Shown here: one piece after another, positions 1 through 7,915 of the stretch | Layout: the number at the start of each line of letters is the position of its first letter | Position numbering within the stretch: position 1 is the stretch's first letter | NCBI RefSeq assembly: GCF_030687535.1 | Contig: NZ_CP117437.1 | Span: 5,701,501-5,765,500, forward strand | Length of the DNA stretch: 64,000 bases | Reading direction: 5' to 3' | DNA from: Pseudomonas sp. FP2335 | Lineage (GTDB): Bacteria; Pseudomonadota; Gammaproteobacteria; Pseudomonadales; Pseudomonadaceae | Notes under the pieces: generated by a model | What the model was told of the DNA's origin: nothing | Databases searched by the model: none | What the model saw: the letters and a program-made list of their open reading frames with translations, nothing else | Made by a program: the position numbers and the translations under genes

Positions 1-686
1 TGCAGGCTCGACAGGTCACGCACAAACAGCCCGGCATCGCGCTTGGGGTTGTTGATCACATGCACCGAGTAGGTTTTTTCCGGCTTGAAATGGGGAAAGC
101 CGTGAATCTCGTAGATCAGCATCGGGTCGCGCTCCTTGGCCACGAACAGACGCTTGCCCTGCGAGTCATAGGCCAGCCCTTCAAAGCCCTTGTTGCCACC
201 CATGTGCAGGCCCAGGACCATTTGCTCGGCGTCGGCGGCATCGAGGAACTGCGTGTCGTCATCCACATGCACCTTGATCAGCCGCTGCTGGCGCTCGTCG
301 CTGATGACGTAGATGCTCTCGCTGATGAATTCCACCGCCTCGGCATCCCCAAACCCCACCAGGGGGATGCGCCGCAGGATCTTGCCTTCCAGCGACAGTT
401 CGATCAGCTCCGGGTTTCTATTGGTGACAGTAAACAGGCTCTTGCGCACCGGGTCGTAAGTCAGGGCCGACACATCACTGTCCAGGCCTTCGATGACCTG
501 GGCCTCAAGGGTCACACGGTAATCGGCCAGGCCTATGGAATGCTCATTGGCTGGCTGGCGCCACGCCAGAAAGTTGAACCAGCCACGCTCGAACAGGCGA
601 AATTCTTGCGCAACCACTGCAGCGCTGATCAGGGCGATCAGCGCAAGTAGCAGGAGGATAGGTGTGGGGCGGACAAGTCGGCGCAT
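1..686 (-). CDS. SdiA-regulated-like (YjiK-type) protein, 3' end outside window
   Basis: Partial gene; 228 residues are visible and the C-terminus lies beyond the window edge. It begins MRRLVRP, followed by a hydrophobic segment (about residues 9-26) that reads as a signal anchor, then repeated beta-propeller-like strands with phrases such as SDVSALTYDP, GDAEAVEFI and KGFEGLAYD. These match the SdiA-regulated (PF06977, YjiK) family, predicted periplasmic beta-propellers of unknown substrate. The ATG at 686 is the start because an in-frame stop lies four codons upstream. The next gene upstream, on the same strand, is a paralogue with the same architecture. Family assignment is good; function is unknown. 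Confidence 0.8.
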   Translation of the reverse strand, partial: MRRLVRPTPILLLLALIALISAAVVAQEFRLFERGWFNFLAWRQPANEHSIGLADYRVTLEAQVIEGLDSDVSALTYDPVRKSLFTVTNRNPELIELSLEGKILRRIPLVGFGDAEAVEFISESIYVISDERQQRLIKVHVDDDTQFLDAADAEQMVLGLHMGGNKGFEGLAYDSQGKRLFVAKERDPMLIYEIHGFPHFKPEKTYSVHVINNPKRDAGLFVRDLSSL

Positions 687-806
687 CGGGCGGGCTCAAA
701 GTCAAAGGTGGCGCATGAATATCACGCCCGTCTGAATTTAAACTTAAACGCGCCCTGGTGTCTGGTGGATGCCGTTCTTAGAGAACTATCCGACGTAACC
801 GAGGTG

Positions 807-1733
807 CTATTTGTGCTTTTCGAAGCGATAGAACAGGTTCGGCTCGCTGACCATGTACAGGTTGCCGTCCTCGTCCATGGTCACCCCTTCCGCACGTGGA
901 ATGGTGTCCTTGAGCCCATTGAAACCGCCAAGCAGGGTCATGAAGCTGACTTGCTCGCCCTTTTCATCCAGCTCCAGCAGCAGGTGGGAATCGGCCGAAA
1001 GCACCAGCCAGTGACCGGTGCGTGGGTCCACGGCCAGGGCCGAGAGGTTGCGCATGTCCAATTCGGTGCTACTCAGTTTTTGCTTGTCGCCAGCCAGGGT
1101 CTGGCTGCCGTCGCTTTTCCAGGTGAACAGCGCAGGCGGGCGTTCTTCGCCAAGGATGATCTGCTGGTTGCGCTTGTCCCAGGTGACGCCCTCAAAGGCT
1201 TTGTTCTGGTTCTTCGACGGGCCCAGGTCGTAGCTGTGGAAGTCGGCCTTGTTCAGCTGGGTCGTGTCGGTGTCGACCTTGACGATGGTCAAGGTGTGGT
1301 CACGCTCGTCGACCACGGCCAGCAGGTCGTTTTCCAGCACCGTCACGCCTTCCGGGTTGCTCCAGCCGTTGAGTGGCATCTTGCGCAGCACATCGCCTTG
1401 CAGGGTCAGCTCAACCAGGAACGGGTTTTTGCCCATGACGGAAAACAGGGTTTTGGTGCGGGGGTTGTAGGAAACGTCCGAAGCCTCATCCTTCTCCATG
1501 CCTGGCAAAAGTTTGCCATCGATCACCACCTGATAATCCGGCAGCCACACGCTCTGCTGGCGTTCGGCAGGGTTCTCGAAGCGTTCCTTGACCCACAGCA
1601 TGCCGCGATCATCCCAGTGCATCGCCCAGGCGAGGCCATAGGTAATCACGCCGACCAATAGCAGCCAGGAATACCAGCGCAGGGCAAAACGCGAACGCGG
1701 CTTGGAGGTACTGCTGGGCAGGGTAACGGCCAT
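807..1733 (-). CDS. SdiA-regulated-like (YjiK-type) membrane-anchored protein
   Basis: A 308-residue protein with a short cytoplasmic head, one membrane segment near residues 22-40 (WYSWLLLVGVITYGLAWAM) and a periplasmic beta-propeller-like domain. Repeats such as SDVSYNP, SNPEGVTV, KAFEGVTWD and RAEGVTMDEDGNLYMVSEP are typical of the SdiA-regulated family (PF06977). It is a full-length paralogue of the partial gene immediately downstream on the same strand, separated by about 120 bases, so the two look like a tandem duplication. No enzyme activity can be inferred; YjiK relatives are described only as SdiA-regulated or uncharacterised. Confidence 0.85.
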   Translation of the reverse strand: MAVTLPSSTSKPRSRFALRWYSWLLLVGVITYGLAWAMHWDDRGMLWVKERFENPAERQQSVWLPDYQVVIDGKLLPGMEKDEASDVSYNPRTKTLFSVMGKNPFLVELTLQGDVLRKMPLNGWSNPEGVTVLENDLLAVVDERDHTLTIVKVDTDTTQLNKADFHSYDLGPSKNQNKAFEGVTWDKRNQQIILGEERPPALFTWKSDGSQTLAGDKQKLSSTELDMRNLSALAVDPRTGHWLVLSADSHLLLELDEKGEQVSFMTLLGGFNGLKDTIPRAEGVTMDEDGNLYMVSEPNLFYRFEKHK

Positions 1734-1887
1734 GGGGGCGCTTTTTCCGGAAAGTCAGCGTTAGGTGATAGCACAGGATCTAGAAGCCCGCGCGCAAGAG
1801 GCTGAGGATTATCCGGATGGCGTGTGAAAAAAATGCAAAGAACTGGATTTTGCGGGCACACACAAAACCAATGTGGGAATGGGCTTG

Positions 1888-1976
1888 TGTGGGAGCGGGC
1901 TTGCTCGCGAAAGCGGTGTGTCAGTCAAAGATGTTCCAACTGAACCACCGTATTCGCGAGCAAGCCCGCTCCCACA
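1888..1976. repeat. REPIN, class 1 (inverted REP pair)
   Basis: Two REP sequences in inverted orientation, TGTGGGAGCGGGCTTGCTCG and its reverse complement at the right end, flank a short variable middle. A partial extra copy of the head (GTGGGAATGGGCTTG) precedes it. It lies between the convergent-side ends of the SdiA-like gene region and the FAA hydrolase gene. Confidence 0.9.
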
Positions 1977-2000
1977 TTTTTAATCGCGTTTCGTCAGTAC

Positions 2001-2666
2001 CTAGCGAACCACGCTTTCGAAGCGATTCACACCCGACAACTCCAGCACCAGCTCATCGCCCACATTCAGCGGGCCCACGCCGGCCGGGGTGCCGGTGAGG
2101 ATCACGTCGCCAGCCTGCAGCGAGAAGCAGCCCGCCATGTACTGGATCATCGGCACGATCGGGTTGAGCATGATTGCGCTGTTGCCGTCCTGGCGCACTT
2201 CGCCATTGATGGTCAGGCGGATGCCGATGTCGGTCAGGTCAGGGAAGGTGCTGCTCACCACGAACGGCGCGATCACTGCCGCGCCATCGAAGGACTTGGC
2301 GATTTCCCACGGCAGGCCCTTGGCTTTCAGCTCGGCCTGCTTGTCGCGCAGGGTCAGGTCCAGCGCCGGGGCGAAACCAGAGATCGCGTCCAGCACTTCT
2401 TCGCGACTGGGCTTGGTCGACAGTGGTTTGCCGATCAACACTGCGATTTCCGCTTCGTAGTGCACCGAACCGCGCTCGGTAGGGATGGCAAACCCTCCTT
2501 CCAACGCCACCACGCAGCTGCCTGGCTTGATGAACAGCAACGGCTCGGTTGGCACCGGATTATCCAGTTCCTTGGCATGTTCGGCGTAGTTACGCCCAAT
2601 GCACACCACTTTCCCTACCGGAAAGTGGATGTTGGTGCCGTCGACATACTTGTGCTGGTAGCTCAT
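2001..2666 (-). CDS. Fumarylacetoacetate hydrolase family protein
   Basis: A 221-residue protein of the FAA hydrolase fold (YcgM-like, acylpyruvase or 2-hydroxyhepta-2,4-diene-1,7-dioate isomerase relatives). Visible family motifs are VVCIGRNYAEHAKEL near the N-terminus, the metal-site stretch VHYEAEIAVLIGK around residues 68-80, and the C-terminal ILTGTPAGVGPL. The length is normal for the short single-domain members. The start has a good ribosome-binding site (AAGGAG, 7-8 bases upstream). It follows the D-2-hydroxyglutarate dehydrogenase on the same strand by only 22 bases, so the two are probably co-transcribed. The substrate cannot be told from sequence. Confidence 0.9.
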   Translation of the reverse strand: MSYQHKYVDGTNIHFPVGKVVCIGRNYAEHAKELDNPVPTEPLLFIKPGSCVVALEGGFAIPTERGSVHYEAEIAVLIGKPLSTKPSREEVLDAISGFAPALDLTLRDKQAELKAKGLPWEIAKSFDGAAVIAPFVVSSTFPDLTDIGIRLTINGEVRQDGNSAIMLNPIVPMIQYMAGCFSLQAGDVILTGTPAGVGPLNVGDELVLELSGVNRFESVVR

Positions 2667-2688
2667 GGAACGACTCCTTCAGGGGCGA

Positions 2689-4083
2689 TTAAACAGCGAA
2701 GATCTTGCCAGGGTTCATGATCCCGTTCGGGTCGAACACCGCTTTGACGGCTTTCATGTATTCGATCTCGACTGGCGAACGGCTGTAGGTCAGGTAATCG
2801 CGCTTGGTCATGCCCACTCCGTGTTCGGCGGAGATCGAACCGTTGTACTTCTCGACGGTTTCGAACACCCACTTGTTAACAGTGGCGCACTTGGCGAAGA
2901 ACTCATCCTTGCTCAGGTTTTCCGGCTTGAGGATGTTCAGGTGCAGGTTGCCGTCGCCGATGTGGCCGAACCAGACGATTTCGAAGTCCGGGTAGTGTTC
3001 GCCGACGATCGCGTCGATTTCCTTCAAGAACGCCGGCACTTTCGACACGGTTACCGAGATGTCGTTCTTGTACGGAGTCCAGTGGGAAATGGTCTCGGAG
3101 ATGTACTCGCGCAGTTTCCACAGGTTGTGCAGTTGGGTTTCGCTCTGGCTCATCACGCCGTCCAGCACCCAGCCCTGCTCCACGCAGTGTTCGAAGGTTT
3201 CCAGCGCGTGGTTGGCAACTTCTTCGGTGGTCGCTTCGAATTCCAGCAGCGCGTAGAACGGGCACTCGGTTTCGAACGGTGCCGGCACGTCGCCACGGCC
3301 GAGGACTTTGGCCAGGGCCTTGTCGGAGAAAAACTCAAAGGCTGTCAGGTCAAGCTTGCTTTGGAACGCGTGCAGCACCGGCATGATCGAGTCGAAATCA
3401 GTCGTGCCCAACACCATGGCGGTAAGGTTTTTCGGCGCACGGTCCAGGCGCATGGTGGCTTCGACCACAAAACCCAACGTCCCTTCGGCGCCGATGAACA
3501 GCTGGCGCATGTCGTAGCCGGTGGCGTTCTTGATCAGATCGCGGTTCAGCTCCAGTACGTCGCCCTTGCCGGTGACGACCTTCATGCCGGCCACCCAGTT
3601 GCGGGTCATGCCGTAGCGAATCACCTTGATCCCGCCGGCATTGGTGCCGATATTGCCGCCAATCTGGCTGGAACCGGAGGATGCGAAGTCCACCGGGTAG
3701 TACAGGCCGTTTTCTTCGGCAACGTTCTGCAGTTGCTTGGTGACCACGCCCGGCTGGCACACGGCGGTGCGGTCGGTGAGGTTCACGTCGAGGATCTGGT
3801 TCATATAGTCGAAGGACACGACCACTTCACCATTCGCCGCCACGGCAGCGGCCGACAGGCCTGTACGACCACCGGATGGCACCAGCGCGACCTTATGGTT
3901 ATTGGCCCAACGCACGATGGCCTGGACCTGCTCGATGGTCTTGGGGAAGACAATGGCGGTCGGCGCGGGTGCGAAGTGCTTGGTCCAATCCTTGCCGTAA
4001 GCCTCCAGGGAGTCTGCATCGGTCAGCACTTTGCCAGGCTCAACCAGGGTCTTTAGCTCATCAATCAGGGCAGGATGGGTCAT
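2689..4083 (-). CDS. FAD-binding D-2-hydroxyglutarate dehydrogenase
   Basis: A 464-residue flavoprotein of the GlcD/D-lactate dehydrogenase family. The N-terminal FAD-binding PCMH domain shows VALVPSGGRTGLSAAAV and SGSSQIGGNIGTNAGGIKV; the C-terminal domain carries WFGHIGDGNLHLNI and the terminal SAEHGVGMTKRDYL with metal-binding histidines. It is predicted to oxidise D-2-hydroxyglutarate to 2-oxoglutarate. The next gene, serA, is divergent; in pseudomonads SerA and this dehydrogenase are a known functional pair, because SerA makes D-2-hydroxyglutarate while oxidising 3-phosphoglycerate. I chose the start MTHPALIDE; an ATG ten codons upstream (4113) is also open, with a weak CAGG before it, so the N-terminus is uncertain. 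Confidence 0.9.
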   Translation of the reverse strand: MTHPALIDELKTLVEPGKVLTDADSLEAYGKDWTKHFAPAPTAIVFPKTIEQVQAIVRWANNHKVALVPSGGRTGLSAAAVAANGEVVVSFDYMNQILDVNLTDRTAVCQPGVVTKQLQNVAEENGLYYPVDFASSGSSQIGGNIGTNAGGIKVIRYGMTRNWVAGMKVVTGKGDVLELNRDLIKNATGYDMRQLFIGAEGTLGFVVEATMRLDRAPKNLTAMVLGTTDFDSIMPVLHAFQSKLDLTAFEFFSDKALAKVLGRGDVPAPFETECPFYALLEFEATTEEVANHALETFEHCVEQGWVLDGVMSQSETQLHNLWKLREYISETISHWTPYKNDISVTVSKVPAFLKEIDAIVGEHYPDFEIVWFGHIGDGNLHLNILKPENLSKDEFFAKCATVNKWVFETVEKYNGSISAEHGVGMTKRDYLTYSRSPVEIEYMKAVKAVFDPNGIMNPGKIFAV

Positions 4084-4148
4084 CGACAGAACTCTCGAAC
4101 AATTCATGGTCATCCTGAGAACGCTTCACGTCGCAGGAATGAGTGTTT

Positions 4149-4180
4149 GCGGGGCGCGTATGCTAGCATACCGCCCCCGC
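4149..4180. promoter_or_regulatory. Palindromic site between D2HGDH gene and serA
   Basis: A perfect 14-base palindrome GTATGCTAGCATAC (4158-4171) is flanked by GCGGGG on the left and CCCCGC on the right, giving an extended imperfect dyad. It lies in the divergent promoter region about 75 bases from the dehydrogenase start and 110 bases from serA. It could be an operator or a structured leader; no regulator is encoded beside it. Confidence 0.45.
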
Positions 4181-4287
4181 AGGACAGAGCCCAAGGGCGT
4201 TTCTGCGGTGACGGCTTTCCTGCCGTCCGGGTCAGCTTAAGCGATCCGATTCCCTGCCATTTTTCTCCGGGATACAGGTTTACGCAG

Positions 4288-5517
4288 ATGAGCAAGACTT
4301 CTCTCGATAAGAGCAAGATCAAGTTCCTTCTTCTGGAAGGCGTCCACCCATCGGCTGTCGACGTTCTGAAAGCCGCCGGGTACACCAGCATTGAGTACAT
4401 CACCAGTTCTCTGCCGGAAGCCCAGCTCAAGGAAAAGATCGCCGACGCGCACTTCATCGGCATTCGCTCCCGCACTCAGCTGACCGAAGAAATCTTCGAT
4501 CACGCCAAGAAACTCGTGGCGGTCGGCTGTTTCTGCATCGGCACCAACCAGGTCGACCTCAACGCAGCGCGCGAGCGCGGCATCGCGGTGTTCAACGCAC
4601 CGTACTCCAACACCCGTTCCGTGGCGGAGCTGGTGCTGGCCGAGGCGATCCTGCTGTTGCGCGGCATTCCTGAGAAGAACGCTTCCTGCCACCGTGGCGG
4701 CTGGATCAAGAGCGCTGCCAACTCCTTCGAAATCCGCGGCAAGAAGCTGGGCATCATCGGTTACGGCTCGATCGGTACTCAACTGTCGGTCCTGGCCGAA
4801 GGCCTGGGCATGCAGGTGTTCTTCTACGACACCCTGACCAAGCTGCCATTGGGCAACGCCACCCAAGTGGCCAGCCTGACCGAACTGCTGGGCATGTCCG
4901 ACATCGTGACCCTGCACGTTCCGGAAACCGCTGAGACCCAGTGGATGATCGGCGAGAAGGAAATCCGCGCCATCAAGAAAGGCGGCATCCTGATCAACGC
5001 TGCACGCGGCACCGTGGTCGAGCTGGACGCCCTGGCCGACGCGATCAAGGACAAGCACCTGATCGGCGCCGCCATCGACGTGTTCCCGGTGGAGCCACGC
5101 TCCAACGACGACATCTTCGAAAGCCCGCTGCGTGGCCTGGACAACGTGATCCTGACCCCGCACATCGGCGGTTCCACTGCCGAAGCCCAAGCCAACATCG
5201 GCCTGGAAGTGTCGGAGAAGCTGGTCAAGTACAGCGACAACGGTACGTCGGTATCCTCGGTGAACTTCCCGGAGGTGGCCCTGCCGGCTCACCCTGGCAA
5301 GCACCGTCTGCTGCACATCCACCAGAACATCCCTGGCGTGATGATGGAGATCAACAAGGTCTTCGCGGAAAACGGCATCAACATCTCCGGTCAATTCCTG
5401 CAGACCAACGAAAAGGTCGGCTACGTGGTGATCGACGTCGACGCCGAGTACTCGGACCTGGCACAAGAGAAACTGCAGCACATCAACGGCACTATCCGTA
5501 GCCGCGTGTTGTTCTAA
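4288..5517 (+). CDS. serA: D-3-phosphoglycerate dehydrogenase
   Basis: A 409-residue protein that commits glycolytic 3-phosphoglycerate to serine by NAD-dependent oxidation to 3-phosphohydroxypyruvate. The catalytic and NAD domains show GIRSRTQLTEE, the Rossmann motif GKKLGIIGYGSIGTQ (about residues 150-164), and the catalytic segment LTPHIGGSTAEAQ. A C-terminal ACT domain (HRLLHIHQNIPGVMMEINK onward) implies serine feedback control, as in the E. coli enzyme; the length matches E. coli SerA (410). The ATG of MSKTSLDKSK is preferred over in-frame upstream ATGs because the region before it is non-conserved and this start fits family length. A strong terminator follows. Confidence 0.97.
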   Translation: MSKTSLDKSKIKFLLLEGVHPSAVDVLKAAGYTSIEYITSSLPEAQLKEKIADAHFIGIRSRTQLTEEIFDHAKKLVAVGCFCIGTNQVDLNAARERGIAVFNAPYSNTRSVAELVLAEAILLLRGIPEKNASCHRGGWIKSAANSFEIRGKKLGIIGYGSIGTQLSVLAEGLGMQVFFYDTLTKLPLGNATQVASLTELLGMSDIVTLHVPETAETQWMIGEKEIRAIKKGGILINAARGTVVELDALADAIKDKHLIGAAIDVFPVEPRSNDDIFESPLRGLDNVILTPHIGGSTAEAQANIGLEVSEKLVKYSDNGTSVSSVNFPEVALPAHPGKHRLLHIHQNIPGVMMEINKVFAENGINISGQFLQTNEKVGYVVIDVDAEYSDLAQEKLQHINGTIRSRVLF

Positions 5518-5535
5518 GGTTTCAACCGCACCATG

Positions 5536-5566
5536 AAAAAGGGAGCCCCTCGGGGCTCCCTTTTTT
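5536..5566. terminator. Rho-independent terminator after serA (bidirectional)
   Basis: A GGGAGCCCC/GGGGCTCCC stem with a two-base loop has an A tract on the left and a six-base T tract on the right. It can end serA from the left and the convergent DUF4399 gene from the right. Confidence 0.93.
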
Positions 5567-5581
5567 GCATCTGAACAAATC

Positions 5582-6022
5582 TTACTTGACGTTAACCGTG
5601 ATCACTTTCGAGGCTACAGTGGGCTCGAACTGGCGGTGTACGTTGTCGCCGGCCACCAGTTGCAGCGTGTGTTTGCCCGGGGTCAGGGTCAGTTCGGTTT
5701 CGGTTTGTGCCTTGCCGAAGTGGATCGAGGTGGCATCGGCTGGAATGGCTTCGTCGGCTTTGAGCGACTGCACGTCCCGGTCGACCAACAGGTGATGGTG
5801 GCCGGCGCCTTGCACTTGCTTGTCGATCGGCTCCAGGTCCAGGCCCTTGACGCCGAATTTGACGGTAAAGGTCTTATCGACCGTCGCGCCGTCTTTGGGC
5901 GAGACGATAAACACCTCGGCACCCTTCGGTGCAGGGGTACGAGGCACATCGGCGGCATTGGCCAACATCGAGGTACCCAGCAACAGGCTGGCAATCGTTG
6001 CACGGGACAAAAGGGCTTTCAT
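5582..6022 (-). CDS. DUF4399 periplasmic protein
   Basis: A 146-residue exported protein. A signal peptide is clear (MKALLSRATIASLLLGTSMLANA, cleavage after ANA). The mature part has the DUF4399 features: VFIVSPKDGATVDKTFTVKFGVKGL, the histidine-rich GAGHHHLLVD and the C-terminal PGKHTLQLVAGDNVHRQF. The HHH motif suggests metal or ligand binding, but no function is established. The start at 6022 has a GGAG ribosome-binding site and gives a proper signal peptide; further upstream ATGs only add non-conserved residues. It converges on serA and shares its terminator. Confidence 0.88.
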   Translation of the reverse strand: MKALLSRATIASLLLGTSMLANAADVPRTPAPKGAEVFIVSPKDGATVDKTFTVKFGVKGLDLEPIDKQVQGAGHHHLLVDRDVQSLKADEAIPADATSIHFGKAQTETELTLTPGKHTLQLVAGDNVHRQFEPTVASKVITVNVK

Positions 6023-6157
6023 TCGCTTCTCCAGTTTTTCCAGGAAATCTGTAGGGTTGTGACAACTTCGCGACAAATTGCTGTCCAAGGCACTCAACAC
6101 CATAGCAAAGCGATGCTGAACGGCGCCTCGCACATAAAAAATTCTCTAGGAGTGACC

Positions 6158-6652
6158 ATGCGCTTTTCGCCTGGCCTGTTACTGTTGCTGCCCCTCATGA
6201 GCCCCTTGGCTCACGCCGAACTGGTCGATGATGTGTTTGATCGTGGCGAACTGCGCATCGCCCTTGAAGCCAATACCCCGCCGTTCAACTTCAAGGAAGG
6301 CGACAAACTCACCGGTTTTGAAGTGGAACTCGGCGAGCAACTGGCCAAGGAGATGGACGTGCGCCCTTCGTTTATCACCACCGACGACGCCGATTTACTG
6401 CCAGGCGTGGAAACCGGCAAGTACGACGTGGCCATCAACCATATCGCTATGACTGCCGCCTTGCAGGATCGGTTCGATTTCAGTGAGGCGTATCGCGAGA
6501 AGCCTGAGCTGGCGATCCCGTTCCAGAAGGGCAACCCGGCGTTCAAGGCAAGTTTGGATAGCGCGCTGCAGCGGGTGAAGGCGGATGGGCGGTTGAAGGC
6601 GTTGGCGCAGAAGTGGCTGGAGAACGAGCCGCCGGTAGTCCAGCCACATTGA
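6158..6652 (+). CDS. Unusually short periplasmic solute-binding protein (SBP_bac_3 type)
   Basis: A 164-residue exported protein with signal peptide MRFSPGLLLLLPLMSPLAHA. Residues about 25-113 match the first lobe of amino-acid-type binding proteins (RGELRIALEANTPPFNF, LTGFEVELGEQLAKEM, DLLPGVETGKYDVAINHIAMT, RFDFSEAYRE). The sequence then passes directly to the typical C-terminal end AIPFQKGNPAFKASLDSALQRVKADGRLKALAQKWL. Ordinary members are about 250-280 residues; the second lobe is missing here with no frameshift or stop. The start has AGGAG upstream. It may be an internally deleted but expressed protein, or a compact receptor. No permease or ATPase gene is adjacent. Confidence 0.85.
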   Translation: MRFSPGLLLLLPLMSPLAHAELVDDVFDRGELRIALEANTPPFNFKEGDKLTGFEVELGEQLAKEMDVRPSFITTDDADLLPGVETGKYDVAINHIAMTAALQDRFDFSEAYREKPELAIPFQKGNPAFKASLDSALQRVKADGRLKALAQKWLENEPPVVQPH

Positions 6653-6653
6653 A

Positions 6654-7148
6654 CTAGACACTTTCTGAGAGATGGGCCAAGGCCGCTGCCGCCTCGGGCA
6701 ACTCCAGCTCACTGAACACCTGCACCCCGTGCTGTCTGAGCAGCGCTGTCGTCACGCCTTCGCCGCTCACCTTCACACCCGAGAAGGTGCCGTCATATGT
6801 CAGCAAATTTCCACAAGACGGGCTATTGGCCTTGAGCACGGCGATACGAATGCCATGCCGCTGCACCAACGCCAACGCCTGGCGAGCACCGTCGAGGAAG
6901 GCTTCGCTGAAATCTTCACCCTCAGCCGTCAACACCTGGGCTCGCCCTTCCCACACATCCACACCTTGCCCGCCGGGTATCTCGGCGGGCGGGCGCGGCG
7001 TGGGCAAGCCACCGGAGACTTCCGGGCAGATCGCCACCACCCGCCCTTCGGCCTGCCACGCCGCCAATTGATCGAACGGCCCACTGGCGCCACCGTCGTA
7101 GCGCACCTTGTGCCCGAGCAAACAGCGGCTGATCAGAATCTTTTCCAT
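6654..7148 (-). CDS. DUF523 domain protein
   Basis: A 164-residue protein matching DUF523 throughout: the N-terminal KILISRCLLGHKVRYDGG, central AICPEVSGGLPTPRPPAEI, and the cysteine motif LKANSPSCGNLLTYDGTFSG. Conserved cysteines in SRCLLG, ICPE and PSCG suggest metal or cluster binding, but the biochemical role is unknown. Longer family members add a DUF1722 domain; this is the short form. The ATG at 7148 gives the conserved MEKILIS start. It lies 2 bases beyond the end of the 2OG-oxygenase gene on the same strand, so the two are likely one transcript. Its 3' end abuts the convergent short binding-protein gene by one base. Confidence 0.87.
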   Translation of the reverse strand: MEKILISRCLLGHKVRYDGGASGPFDQLAAWQAEGRVVAICPEVSGGLPTPRPPAEIPGGQGVDVWEGRAQVLTAEGEDFSEAFLDGARQALALVQRHGIRIAVLKANSPSCGNLLTYDGTFSGVKVSGEGVTTALLRQHGVQVFSELELPEAAAALAHLSESV

Positions 7149-7150
7149 GC

Positions 7151-7783
7151 TTAAAACGGCTCGTTGCCGCGCCGGCGAAACCAACCGGTCAAGGACAGGC
7201 GTTCGCGCGTGGCGGGCAGCACTTCATGGGGCACTTCGCCAGACAGGAACACCACCAGGCTTCCCCCCGCAGGGTCCACGTCGTATTCGACACCGTCCTT
7301 GAGGTACATGCGCAACTGGCCGCCCTGCTCGGACAGCCAGGCCTCGTTCAAGTAGATCACCGCCGAGACCGTGCGCCGGTCATCGTCGCGAAAGCGGTCG
7401 AGGTGCTTGAGGTAAAACGCCCCCGGCGGGTACATCGCGAAGTGGCTTTCGAAGTCTTCCAGGCCAAGGAACAGGCTGCGGTTCATCGCCAGACGCAGGC
7501 TGTCCATCAACGCCATGTAGGTATCGCAGACGGGCGAGTCACCCTCCTCCAGCCACTGGATATGGTCACCACGGATACCCTCACGGACCTCCTGGGTCGG
7601 ACCACGTCCTACTGCCGCCGGTGCCAATTCACCTTCAGCCGCACGTTTACGGCACTCAGCCGCCAGTTCCAGGGTCAGAGCCTGGGGCACGAAGCCGTCC
7701 TGCCGCGACCAGCCCTTTTCAGCCAGGTCGTCGACAATACGTTGCAACAGCGGGTGATCGAGGGGTATTTGCATGGCGCGCAT
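7151..7783 (-). CDS. 2-oxoglutarate/Fe(II)-dependent oxygenase
   Basis: A protein of about 210 residues with the double-stranded beta-helix of prolyl-hydroxylase-type 2OG-Fe(II) oxygenases. Iron ligands are visible as H127-x-D129 (YLKHLDRF) and H186 (GEVPHEVLP), and R195 in RERLSLTGWF is placed to bind 2-oxoglutarate. The core stretch VSAVIYLNEAWL followed by GGQLRMYL is characteristic. The substrate is unknown. Three nearby ATGs (7792, 7783, 7774) are possible; I chose 7783, with weak evidence. It is followed by the DUF523 gene with a 2-base gap. Confidence 0.88.
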   Translation of the reverse strand: MRAMQIPLDHPLLQRIVDDLAEKGWSRQDGFVPQALTLELAAECRKRAAEGELAPAAVGRGPTQEVREGIRGDHIQWLEEGDSPVCDTYMALMDSLRLAMNRSLFLGLEDFESHFAMYPPGAFYLKHLDRFRDDDRRTVSAVIYLNEAWLSEQGGQLRMYLKDGVEYDVDPAGGSLVVFLSGEVPHEVLPATRERLSLTGWFRRRGNEPF

Positions 7784-7915
7784 AGTATCCATACGCCTGT
7801 GAATCCGACAGAGCCGCCGAGCATCTGAATACACTTTAGTCAGGCGACTGATAGGACTTCTCGACAAATCCTACGCCCGACACGGACAATAGTGGCCGAC
7901 TGACAGGAGTCCCTA

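Noticed and set aside
708..1661. 317-codon plus-strand frame over the SdiA-like gene
   Set aside because: Antisense shadow of a recognised protein with a signal anchor and family motifs on the minus strand.
2665..4056. 463-codon plus-strand frame over the D-2-hydroxyglutarate dehydrogenase gene
   Set aside because: Shadow frame without recognisable domain; the minus strand encodes a complete flavoprotein.
4237..5481. 414-codon minus-strand frame over serA
   Set aside because: Shadow of serA with no similarity to a protein family.
6158..6652. Frameshifted pseudogene of a full-length binding protein
   Set aside because: Frame is open from signal peptide to C-terminus, and neither flank contains the missing lobe in another frame; it is treated as an intact short gene.
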